From: Branchiostoma floridae
Taxonomy: Eukaryota > Chordata > Leptocardii > Amphioxiformes > Branchiostomatidae
Direction of reading: 5' to 3'
Length of the DNA stretch: 64,000 nt
NCBI RefSeq assembly: GCF_000003815.2
Contig: NC_049979.1
Location: 33,932,650-33,996,649, forward strand
Below the pieces are notes generated by a model that worked only from the letters and a program-made list of their open reading frames with translations, had not been told where the DNA came from and did not search any database. The position numbers and the translations under genes were made by a program. How positions within the stretch are numbered: position 1 is the first letter of the stretch; each line of letters opens with the position of its first letter. Positions 1 through 9,269 of the stretch are shown here, piece after piece.

Positions 1-318
1 CGTTTACAGGATATATACATACAAGAATGGCATTCTTCTATCCAAAATAACCCAAAACTTTCCATTTATTCCACGCTAAAGGAAAGATACGGACAAAAGA
101 AGTATCTTTTAAATGTACACAGTTTTGAACTTCGTAGAGCAATTACAAAGATAAGAATCTGTAGTCACAAACTGAATATAGAAGCCGGAAGATATACTAA
201 AATTCCCCGTGACCAGAGGTTTTGTCCATTCTGCCCAAACGAGATCGAAGACGAACGTCACTTTGTAATGCATTGTTCTCGATATATATCAATATATCTG
301 TGTTTAGTTGTACTGTAA
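1..318 (+). pseudogene. 3' end of a non-LTR retrotransposon ORF (zinc-knuckle tail)
   Basis: An open frame enters from the left edge and ends at a TAA at 316-318. It encodes a basic stretch followed by a CPFC...HFVMHC motif (roughly residues 75-95), the CCHC-like zinc-binding tail found after the reverse transcriptase domain of many LINE ORF2 proteins. A polyadenylation signal AATAAA lies at 371-376. The same tail type recurs at 32871-33203 (CPTC...HFIMDC) and, degraded, on the minus strand at 2130-2345. Only the C terminus is in the window, so activity cannot be judged; a dead copy is most likely. Confidence 0.7.
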
Positions 319-665
319 GTATTTGTTATACATGTAGACCTTACGAAAGCCGCTGTGCTTTTGTCGTGTCAATAAAGATTTGTTTGTAAATGTCATAAAC
401 ACACACCAAGCAGGCACTGTACGGGAGTTCACACAAACAATTGATCTATATAACCGCCTTCTTCTATTTATAACGGTTAAAAAGTTTACTTCATGACCAA
501 AAGGTGAAGAGACTAAAGAGATCTTACGGCTTCAGAAGTCGTAACCGTTATAAATAGAACAAGGAGTCAGAAGTTTTTGAAATGACAGACCTGCAACAAT
601 TTTTGTCTCGTATTATCACGCGCTCCGTGACTTCAGTTGTATTAGCACACTTATACACATAGTAA

Positions 666-750
666 TGCATCTTGGCGTAGTGGATTAACGAGTAGACTTT
701 TTAACTTATGGTCTCGGGTTCGAATCCAAGTTGGTGTACTTTTTTTTTTT
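666..750 (+). other. tRNA-like pol III unit (degenerate tRNA or SINE head)
   Basis: An A-box-like TGGCGTAGTGG (about 673-683) and a perfect B box GGTTCGAATCC (717-727) have tRNA-like spacing and are followed by an 11-T run (740-750), a strong pol III terminator. The acceptor and T stems do not pair well in the standard cloverleaf, so a functional tRNA is unlikely. A tRNA pseudogene or the head of a short tRNA-derived repeat fits better. Confidence 0.45.
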
Positions 751-1376
751 CGATAATATTTCACTATTTATCACTTATACGATCGTTCATATTGAAATTT
801 TACTTTCATAAGGGTTTGCTTCTTGTGTTCATTTCATAATGACCTTCTTGATACTATCTATTTGCGCTATTACAGTGTGCATCTATTGAATTATATTGGA
901 GTGATACTGGTAGTTTATTGGTGAAACATTACAGATCTGGCGGTATGGTTTACAAACATGTCTTCGCAACTCGTCTGTAGAAGGAAACAAATGAAAGAGA
1001 GACCTTGCAGACAATCCTAGTTAAATGTGCACAATATACAGTCTTCATACATACCTTGTAACGGTATTTCGAAAATTGAACGCCAAAGAATCATGGTACG
1101 CAGTTCTAACTCAGTACAAGTAAGAATGTGGCTTTATTGCATTAGAAAATACAACGTTCGACTCCAAATAACTAGCAAACTATTGAAAGAAAAAGGTCGA
1201 CGAAAAATCGTTAATCAATAGACAATAGGTGTGAACTATTCATCCCTTTCCCTCGCGTTCCACTAGACCAGTACGTGGTAATTGGGTACTTTGCATTTGA
1301 AGGGATCGTGTCCTCGCTAGAAATCTACTGGTTGTGTTTTACTAACGAGCACCCCCCCCCGCCCCCTACCAAAAGT

Positions 1377-1430
1377 ACAAAACAAAGAAAGAAAAATAAA
1401 CATACCTTCAAAGTTTCGGCCTAACGGTGC
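1377..1430 (-). repeat. Duplicated segment with minus-strand splice-donor-like site, copy 1
   Basis: About 50 bp here matches 2628-2680. Both read, on the minus strand, GGCCGAAACTTTGAAG followed by GTA(T/A)G, which resembles an exon end and donor. Neither flank holds a recognisable coding exon. They may be duplicated 5' untranslated exons or simply a dispersed repeat. Confidence 0.35.
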
Positions 1431-1585
1431 TAAGGTGAAAGAAATGTATCTTTTGGATTATATTACTTTACTTCCTGACCAAAAAAAAAAAGTTTTGTTC
1501 AGGAATTTTATCAGGAGGATCCGCTTCTGTGGACGCCTCCGGTCACGGTCATTCTTCTTCTGACAGGCCGTATGTAGACAACCTT

Positions 1586-1598
1586 GTTGCTAAGCAAC
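1586..1598. promoter_or_regulatory. RFX X-box-like palindrome
   Basis: GTTGCTAAGCAAC is a perfect inverted repeat matching the RFX X-box pattern. It lies about 180 bp upstream, in the minus direction, of the donor-like site near 1410. It may mark a ciliary-gene type promoter. Binding is inferred only. Confidence 0.3.
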
Positions 1599-2129
1599 TA
1601 TTGTAACCCCTTGTGACCCTTGTGCTCATCACTTGCTCTAGGACATTGTCTTTCTAAACCAACTTACGAATACACGCTCTTCCTACTATAAAAGCAAAAG
1701 CAACCACATGTAACGAAACAGCCACCTGCCCCAAAAAACATAGTAACTTATCGGCAGTAGCCTTGTTATTGCAAATGATGAAGGAAGAATGCTGCTTTTT
1801 ATTATGAAACTTAAATGAAAACGCTGAGAAATGATGTCCGGAAAATCTCATTCACAAACACGTCTGATCTTGAAGAACACATCGATTGATTCGGACGTAT
1901 ACGGATTTCAATCGTCATTTGGATAACATAGACTTGAGCCTACTCTTTTTTTATGTAGAGCGACTAATCCACCAATCTAATCCCACCAAATTCGTAGTTA
2001 ATAGTAAGTTTTATTGCAAATTCATGCCCGTGGGCTAATTGCAGGTAACATACAAGATTCAAACAGTGTAAAATACAATATCACAGGTGTCTAGTCTAAA
2101 ACTAGTGAGAGCTAACTCTAGATCCTGGG

Positions 2130-2345
2130 TTATTGGGTTCGACTCCTTATTTGAAGACAGTGGAAGACGAAAGATCCCACCTTTTCTATTATGTGTGGGT
2201 TTTGTGATGTTAAAAGGAGGACTGTTTTCTTTTTATCATTGAATGTGAGAAAGTTTGGATGGAATTTGATGGCCCCTTTGAACAGCTCTTTTCTTTCTTG
2301 GTTATAGAGAGGGCAGTTTGACATGAAATGTGTTTTACCATTCAA
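2130..2345 (-). pseudogene. LINE C-terminal fragment
   Basis: The minus strand encodes KTHFMSNCPLYNQERKELF and a following leucine-rich stretch. This is the HF..xCPLYxxxRxxLF pattern at the end of LINE ORF2 proteins. The frame stays open upstream of 2345 but the first CxxC is not preserved. It is a short degraded remnant with no catalytic domain. Confidence 0.55.
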
Positions 2346-2627
2346 ATAATGCGTTAATATCCATTCAACGCAGAGTGTAATGGTTGTTGAAAATCGCGCT
2401 TTCGCTTGTCACCCCGTTGAATAAAGCGCCGTTAGAAGTCTGCGAAGCCATGGCCAGCGCAGGGACTCCCTCTACCGGCATTAGAGAGCATTAATCCATG
2501 TCGGAACATTCAACATTTTGTTGTGTGTTTCGCTGTCACCGTCGCACATGCTCCTCACGCTTGCATAGATGCACCACATACAACGGGGGCTGTGCGTGTA
2601 CGAGCAACCCCACACCCACACAAACAA

Positions 2628-2680
2628 AAAACTACAAAACGAAGAAAACCGTAAACTTACCTTCAAAGTTTCGGCCCGAA
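2628..2680 (-). repeat. Duplicated segment with donor-like site, copy 2
   Basis: Second copy of the segment at 1377-1430. On the minus strand it reads CGAAACTTTGAAG then GTAAGTTTAC, a better donor match than copy 1. The region 2350-2760 otherwise holds no convincing gene; the short frames on both strands overlap each other. Confidence 0.35.
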
Positions 2681-3199
2681 GTGCACTTCATCGTAGAAAT
2701 AACGTTATCCTATTTAGATACGAGACATACGACTATGGGTAGCATTTAAAAAGGTATAATCCCAATGCGTTTTGACAAACCGGCTTTAGCTAAACCCATA
2801 CAACCCTACATTTTCACCATTACCAAGAAGCGAGATGAAGCTGAAACTATATGTGCATATGCTAGGCTGCATCTACGATAAGTTAAAAAGAATCTTATTG
2901 AAGAGTAACGTTAACGTTATAACGTTAGGTCCTTTCCGGTGTGAGTGGATCACATAAATCTGTCCAGATATGCAGCTTATACTGTTCAGTACAAACCTGG
3001 TGTGTAACGCTAACGTTATTATGCGGTTTAAGATATGAAAAAATACATATTAATAAACGTAACGTTATATTTATGTGTGGCAAACATAGGCCTTAGTGCA
3101 CTCGGGTCAGGTTACAGTACTCGCAATGTAGCAACTGGATTGACACACGGAAAGTGATCCGTATAAAGCACACAAAAATAACGAAATAAATTGATAACT

Positions 3200-3410
3200 T
3201 ACCTTTCCCCCTCCGAAACATGGTCAATAAGTTGTTAATCACCTACCCTGTTCCGCGCAAACCTTTCTTTGTCATGAATATTCATTTTATTCTTGATAAT
3301 TCAAGAAGAAATACTCCGCCGAACCGCGTCTGTGTTTGTTACAAATATGGCGGACCTGTCAACAACCTGGTTGCCTGGTAACGTTTCCGATGTGACGTCA
3401 TGAAAGAGCA
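3200..3410 (-). promoter_or_regulatory. Promoter-like cluster: X-box, CRE and first-exon donor
   Basis: Within about 30 bp are an X-box GTTGCCTGGTAAC (3370-3382) and a full CRE TGACGTCA (3393-3400), with AATATGGCGGAC just before them. On the minus strand, about 165 bp downstream, GGGGGAAAG|GTAAGT near 3203 looks like a first-exon donor. This is compatible with a minus-strand promoter and a non-coding first exon. No coding exon could be tied to it. Confidence 0.3.
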
Positions 3411-3521
3411 ACGTGACCTTGTGACGACATGAAAAACTGCGGTCTAGAAGATTGGATAACAATGACTGTTTGTGATATCAAATAACACTTTCCTGAGGTA
3501 ATAGTACATAAAAAAGGAATG

Positions 3522-3720
3522 ACCCTGTAGCTCAACTGGTAGCAGCCTGTTGGTCCCAATTAGTTGCTAATGGGAAACTGGGAAGGGACGTATTGAAAAA
3601 TGGGGGTCCTGTGTTCGAGGAGGTACCTTTAGCTCGTTGGAAGAGCTAGCAAACCCTCCCTGTAAGAATATAACGTTACCCTGCTACTGAAACAGCGAGG
3701 ACACTTGCTGCCCTATGTGT
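3522..3720 (+). repeat. Possible tRNA-derived SINE
   Basis: The segment starts with GACCCTGTAGCTCAACTGG, an A-box-like tRNA head, and has GTGTTCGAGG about 80 bp later in place of a B box. A second A-box-like TAGCTCGTTGG follows near 3631. The long spacing and weak B box make this uncertain; no target-site duplication was found. Confidence 0.3.
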
Positions 3721-3875
3721 CACTTGATGCTACAAGCGTCCGAACGTAGTAGAATAAGTAACGTTACAAACTAGAGGGGTCGTATTTGCAAGAAAATACA
3801 TAATGTTTATCTTACAGCTCTAGCAAACTACTGCTCTGTTTATTCTTCGTTTAGAGAAGAAGACGAAAGGAAATG

Positions 3876-3919
3876 TGGATGGATGGAATGATGGAATGAT
3901 GGATGGATGGATGGGTGGA

Positions 3920-3967
<48 letters not shown>

Positions 3968-3999
3968 GGTGGGTGGATGGATGGATGGATGGATGGATT
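3876..3999 (+). repeat. Compound microsatellite (GGAT)n(GT)n(GGAT)n
   Basis: A GGAT/GGAAT tetranucleotide run is followed by about 45 bp of GT dinucleotide and another GGAT run. It is simple sequence with no coding potential. Confidence 0.9.
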
Positions 4000-4339
4000 C
4001 TAATGACTGCTGATAGTGACTTGTCTCTGCGGATTAGTTATTTTCTTGTTGTGAAACACACTGGCTTATAGAGTGGGTGGTTTAGTTTGATCTTAATTCG
4101 AGCGTTCAAATGTGATATCAGCTTCTACAACTACATGTGCCACTAGAGAGTAATCAGCAATTATTTGTGGCCCGAGAAGAAACCACGACATCATTAGCAC
4201 GATGAAACACTCTATATGGCGTGTGTGTGGCTTCTAATGTTTCACAGGCCAATCAGTGATGCCCACTGCACCTGTTGCTCTAACGTTAATGCGTTTAGAA
4301 ACAAAGACGTCAAATCGCATATATATGCTACAGGGCTGG

Positions 4340-4432
4340 AAATACCACCTGCATATGCAGGTTAGTGCAGGTGAAATTGGAGCTGTGCAGGTATCTTTGC
4401 TTTCTACCTGCACCTAACCTGCACTGGTCCAT
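4340..4432. repeat. CACCTGCA/TGCAGGTG inverted-repeat cluster
   Basis: ACCTGCA and TGCAGGT words occur seven or more times in 90 bp in opposing orientation, so the segment can fold on itself. The words also contain CACCTG, an E-box core. It is probably a degenerate foldback element. A (CT)n tract with interruptions follows at 4556-4613. Confidence 0.4.
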
Positions 4433-4557
4433 GCACTGATTGTACACGCTCATAGTGGGGCTAGTACTTCCCGATTGGCGGTAAAGGCCATATAGATCAC
4501 CATTCTGGTGGCCCTACTTTCCTTTGTCCTAATCCTCGAGATCATCCTTTTGTGATC

Positions 4558-4588
<31 letters not shown>

Positions 4589-4855
4589 CTCTCTCACTCT
4601 CTCTCTCACTCTCTGTGTTTTATCTATTTTATTCTATACATCCTATTCTCGTAATCACGATGGAATAATGATTAATAAGGCTACTCGCGGATGCTGCTAC
4701 TCGAGGATGTTGTTGCTCGTATTCAGCGCTGTGCTTCGCTACGTTGGGGCAACATTTGCTTCTGAACCCGGCTTCAACTCGACAACTGAAACGGGCTTTT
4801 CAATCGACTCATCAACCCTGCACAACGGTTCGTTTGAGGACTGTGGCATCAATAC

Positions 4856-5937
4856 ACCCATGTCCAGTATCAGGGTGAAATGTACGAAGTTGTCCTAAGT
4901 TAAGTTAGATGTCAGAAGTTGTCCAAAGTTATCCAAAGTTGTCCGAAGTTGTCCGAAGTTATGACGTCACGCTAACCATGACGTCATCCTAACTTTGGAC
5001 AGTCAGTCAGGGGGTGTACGGAGTTGTCCGAAGTTGTCCGAAGTTATGACGTCATCTTAATTTTGACGTCATCCAAACTTTGTATAAAAAGACGGGGGGT
5101 TACCGAAATTGTCGGAAGTTGAGACGTAAATATAAAAGTGATTAGATCGAGATCTAAAAAGTCTGTGTTTTTGGTGGGACATAACGTTAAGAGGAGAAAT
5201 AAAAGACAAAAAGACATGAAATAAGTGAATTTGTTACAATGCATGAACATTGATTTTGTGCTGATTAATGTGCATCTATATTTTATTTGTTTATATGCGT
5301 GAGTGGTGTGTATCTTATTTACATATGTATAAGTTTTTACTATGTGTTAATTAACTTTGGACAAGTTCGTACACATGCCGCCCTACCCTGCCTACTGTAC
5401 GAAGTTAGATGACGTCACATAACTTTGCACAACTTAGGACAACTTTGCACACTTGTTGACCTACCCTGCCTACTGTCCGAAGTTAGATGACGTCACGTAA
5501 CTTTGCACAACTTAGGACAACTTTGCACACTTGTTGACTTACCCCGCCCACTGTCCGAAGTTAGATGACGTCACGTAACTTTGCACAACTTAGGACAACT
5601 TTGCACACTTGTTGACCTACCCTGCCCACTGTCCGAAGTTAGATGACGTCACTTAACTTTGCACAACTTAGGACAACTTTGCACACTTGTTGACCTACCC
5701 CGCCCACTGTCCGAAGTTAGATGACGTCACGTAACTTTGCACAACTTCGGACAACTTCGTACACTTGACACCTTACCCTGCCTACTGTACGAAGTTAGAT
5801 TACGTCATCCAATAAATGTTTTGACGTCATCTGTGACTCCCAATATAGCCTCAAAACCAGTAGGAAACGGTTGTAACTTCGTACAACTTCGTACACCCTA
5901 ACTTCGTGCACTTCACCCTGATACTGGACATAGCTCC
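4856..5937. mobile_element. Non-autonomous DNA element with TIRs and internal 78-bp repeats
   Basis: About 30-bp inverted ends, ATGTCCAGTATCAGGGTGAA onward, face each other at 4860-4891 and 5900-5931. ATCAATAC lies just outside both (4848-4855 and 5938-5945) and may be an 8-bp target duplication, although 4-6 unmatched bases sit between it and the TIRs. Internally the left half repeats GTCCGAAGTT words and the right half is a 78-bp tandem array. There is no transposase. It sits inside the N-terminal region of the GPCR. Confidence 0.7.
5386..5868 (+). repeat. 78-bp tandem repeat, six copies, each with a CRE-like palindrome
   Basis: The word GAAGTTAGAT recurs at 5401, 5479, 5557, 5635, 5713 and 5791, exactly 78 bp apart. 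The first five copies carry TGACGTCA; the sixth is degraded to TTACGTCA. More TGACGTCA palindromes lie in the left half of the same element (4960-5070). Confidence 0.9.
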
Positions 5938-6043
5938 ATCAATACGACATTCACCGTCAGTTCCAGAGCATCAGGAAAACTCACATCAAACGTCTCCAAA
6001 TGTTTGGAAAACGTTTCAATAGGTCCGTCGTTTCCCGACCCCG

Positions 6044-6238
6044 TAATACCCCCTTCACATTAGGCGCGATTCGATCGGACGACGAGCCTGCGAGCTCTAA
6101 TTTACGAGGAGGCATGACCCTGATGCCGACGAAAAAAATGGACATTTCCCCCTTCCCGGCCAGGTCATGCCTCCTCGAAATTTAGAGCTCGCAGACTCAT
6201 CGTCCGATCGAATCGCGCCTAATGTGAAGGGGGTATTA
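6044..6238. mobile_element. 195-bp MITE with long terminal inverted repeats
   Basis: TAATACCCCCTTCACATT at 6044 is mirrored by its exact complement ending at 6238, and the arms stay complementary for about 70 bp with few mismatches. The outermost TA may be the target duplication. It lies within GPCR coding sequence just before TM1 and introduces stops. A truncated relative lies at 53068-53122. Confidence 0.85.
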
Positions 6239-7136
6239 CACAGGCTCCCGCGTACGCTGCAGTATGTCTTGGCTTCTGGTCGGTGGTGGCAAACAGCCTC
6301 CCTCTAGCTGCCATCATGAAACACGAACATCTCCACACACCTGCGTACATCCTCATGGCCAATCTGGCTGCCAGTGACGTTCTGACGGGTATAGACTTCA
6401 ATATTTTTGCCGGTTGTTCGGTTTTGTACTACTTCCACACCGAGACCAACCCGTCCGAAACCATGTTGCGACTCCAGTTCACGCTCCTCTTGCTCTCCGG
6501 ACTGTCCTCAGCCTACAGTTTGCTAGCCTTGACGACCGAGCGCCACTGGTTCATCGTCCACGGGATGACATACGTCAACAAAGTCACCGACGACAAGTGT
6601 AAGGTCGTTGTCTTGATCGTCTGGCTGTGGTCTGTGTTGTTGGCGATGCTGCCAAACTTCGGGTGGCACTGCGCGAGCCGTGCGGAGGAGGGATGCCTGC
6701 GGAGGATTGCTCCTCAGCTACGTGGTGCTCATCTTAGCGTTCGTTTTCATCCCGATGGCCGGGATCGTCTTTTTCAACCTGAGCGTCTTCTGGTGTCTCT
6801 GGAAACACGTGAACGCCATCGCTGCACAAGAAGCCGCCGTGCGTCAGCAGAAAATCTGCAGTCACCGTCGTCATCATCACCGTTGTGATCCTCGTGGGGT
6901 GGTTGCCATTTTCTATCAAGATGACCATGTTCACCCAAGACAGCGTTTCAATGGCTGTGTTTGTCTTCATCATCTTGAACTCCGCCATCAACCCTGTGAT
7001 CTACGGGTTCCGTCTACAGGAGGGCCGACGCGGTGTCGCACGGCTCTTTCGTAACAACCACTTGCACGCCGGAAACGTCGAACTCAATCCGTAGATTGAA
7101 CGGAGCAGAAACTCTCATCAAATAGTCTGTTATTCT

Positions 7137-7335
7137 TCGGTCGCCGGTGCCAGTAGGGGCTGTAGCCCTGGTCGGGCTGTGAAGCTACAAATTCGTCCCC
7201 TGAACTGTAGAATACCGCGGGGATATCGGGGTTTTCAAGGGTACGTCTCTACATATATTTGTTGCCGGGTCCCGGGTTGATTTTAACTCCGACATAAATA
7301 AAACAAATCCGGGGCCCGGTCGGACCCAAATTTAG
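7137..7335. repeat. Dispersed repeat A, copy 1
   Basis: The segment from GGGGCTGTAGCCCTGGTCGG to GGGGCCCGGTCG matches 31224-31412, sharing GTCCCGGGTTGATTTTA and the closing GGCCCGGTCG. It has no coding potential and is probably a MITE. From 7336 to 7730 I see only AT-rich unique sequence. Confidence 0.6.
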
Positions 7336-7730
7336 GTTATTTTGCTTTCATTTGCTTCATGTCTTTGACTGAAAGAATACTCGGTTTCTGTGAATTCTCT
7401 GTAAGTCAACGCAATCGTGAGCCCAGCTTTAATATCCATATTATAAGATATCTTTATTCTACAAGTCTACATTTCATGATATACAAATATGAGAAGAAAC
7501 TGTGTTTAGTATGAAGTGTTGTACTATACATGTAGAACATAACATCTCCAGTTCCTTATGTATTTGTACAGCCACATCAAAAAATGAATACATGAAAAAT
7601 TCGAAGCTATGGTCTTTGTATTTTATATTTATCATTTATTCTGTGGTTGCGGTTAAGGGAAGCCTTTAATGCGCTTCAATCCAATCACTGTAAAACGACT
7701 TTCAAGAGGCGAACTGGCCCCATCTAGTAA

Positions 7731-7954
7731 TTACTGTAAAAGAGAAATGTTTACGTCGATTTAAATTCGCGGGATGGAAAAATGGAGTGTTCGCGGTGTT
7801 TGTTTGTTTTTTAAGTTCACGGTTGATAATTTAAACAAGGGTTTCGGCGGTTAGAAGACAAAACAAGAAAATTTTGACGGTGGTATTCAGGTCTCGGCAA
7901 ATTGGTCACCGTGAACATAAAACCATCGCGAACATTTCCGCTTTTACAGTACCT
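7731..7954. mobile_element. MITE of the TACTGTAAA...TTTACAGTA family, copy 1
   Basis: The ends are TTACTGTAAA and TTTTACAGTACCT. The interior carries the GTTCGCGG/CCGCGAAC words shared with a better preserved copy at 25198-25416 and a fragment at 11355-11465. It is non-coding and non-autonomous. Confidence 0.75.
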
Positions 7955-9269
7955 GATAATGAGAACGGATGTTTGTCCGTCTAGCCCGTAAATCTACCCT
8001 AATGGGAGTGAAATCAGGGCAATAACGTCAGGTGTTCAGCTGGAAAATGCACCGCCTAAATGATCGTGACATTTTATACGCGACGGAAGAAAAGTACAGT
8101 GTTGTCAAGATAAGGCGTATTGGATGTCACACATATGAATGCATTGTGAACCTAAATGTAAAGGTGGTCCAATAGCATTTTTAGGCCGCGGGGGCTTTTT
8201 TTCTGGACTTCCAACGACCTTTCATCCACTGTTGTCGTCACACTCGCGACAGGTCACATGTTCATGTCACGTGTCTAAAGCGTTTGGGTCAGACGACTGA
8301 AGAGGACTGAGTGATTCCATTTGTAAATCGAAACTCCTGAAAGTACTCCTGTGATAGTGGCAGCCTAGATGTGTGTTGTCCACAGCTACACCTGTTGGTT
8401 TTAAAAAAAATCAATTCATGAATGAAAATCAAGTATGGTATCTTTTTCATTGAAAATTTATGCAGTGATCATTCCAAGATACGATTCTACTCCCGTTTTC
8501 TATCGCTAGTTTTCCTCGAGTAGTATGGAAACAAGGTCATATCATCCGTGTCAAGTCAACAGTTGGGTGCAGTACGTAATCGACACGGTAGATGGCACTT
8601 CAAGCTTAATGTAATACTTCGTGCATTTGCAATGATTCGGTACATTCTACTTTTATTTTTCTCGATCCGGACCCAGGGGGGAATTTATACCATTGATATG
8701 CATTGCATTACGAAAATGAAGACATCATATTTACAGGAATTACGTTGTATGCTTTGCGAATTAAAGTGTCAACTTAAACTGAAAATTTATTACTAAGTCT
8801 AGATCTATATTGAACGTCTAATCAATGATAATTCTAGAAATACCATACCTGTTCAACGTGATATTAATGTAACTTACTTTGCTGGTCTTACTTGTGCTGG
8901 GTAGCGTTGTTAAGTCATCCTAACAAGGAAAATGGTAAAGAATAAGTCGTCATGATTTTAGACAGACTTTGAAACAGGACAAACCTAAAGCAATCCTTTA
9001 CAATGCAGATACATATTGGCATAGAACAAACGATCAATTTATAGACAGTAAAATCTAATGGGAACTTTTTGCTAAACTACTTCAGCGAAGAAACAAAACT
9101 GATTGCAACATTCAAAGGGTAATAAAATGTTTCGTTTTCTCCATTTTACTGCATCATTGTAGCTGTATGTTATTATCATATGTAACTGTATTATGTATTA
9201 TGATTGAAGGAAGACATGGTGCGTTTATATACACCGATATGAGTACTCTTAAATAGTATTGTCAGTGAA
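7955..9269. other. Intergenic, downstream of the Ig-like receptor gene
   Basis: This AT-rich stretch has only short frames (for example 8548-8796) with no recognisable motif. It probably includes the 3' untranslated region of the minus-strand receptor gene next to 9270. No clear minus-strand AATAAA was found. Confidence 0.4.

Larger units (their letters stand above)
4668..7094 (+). pseudogene. Broken rhodopsin-class GPCR (lysophospholipid/cannabinoid-receptor-like)
   Basis: Three frames together spell a class A GPCR. The N-terminal piece (4668-4855) has a hydrophobic signal-like stretch and two N-glycosylation sequons (NSTT, NGSF). Then come TM1 with VVANSLPLAAI near 6280, TM2 with LANLAASD-type LMANLAASDV, TM3 ending LALTTERHW (ERH in place of DRY), TM4 ending LPNFGWHC, TM5 IPMAGIVFF, TM6 VGWLPFS and TM7 NSAINPVIYGFR. 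The ERH and GWxC features point to the S1P/LPA/cannabinoid branch. It is interrupted by an insertion at 4856-5937 and a MITE at 6044-6238. The frame shifts near 6686-6691 and again in an A4 run at 6851-6854. The frameshifts alone could be assembly errors; the insertions make a true pseudogene the likelier reading. Confidence 0.75.

Noticed and set aside
666..750. Functional tRNA gene
   Set aside because: The boxes are good but acceptor and T stems do not pair, so only a tRNA-like repeat is claimed.
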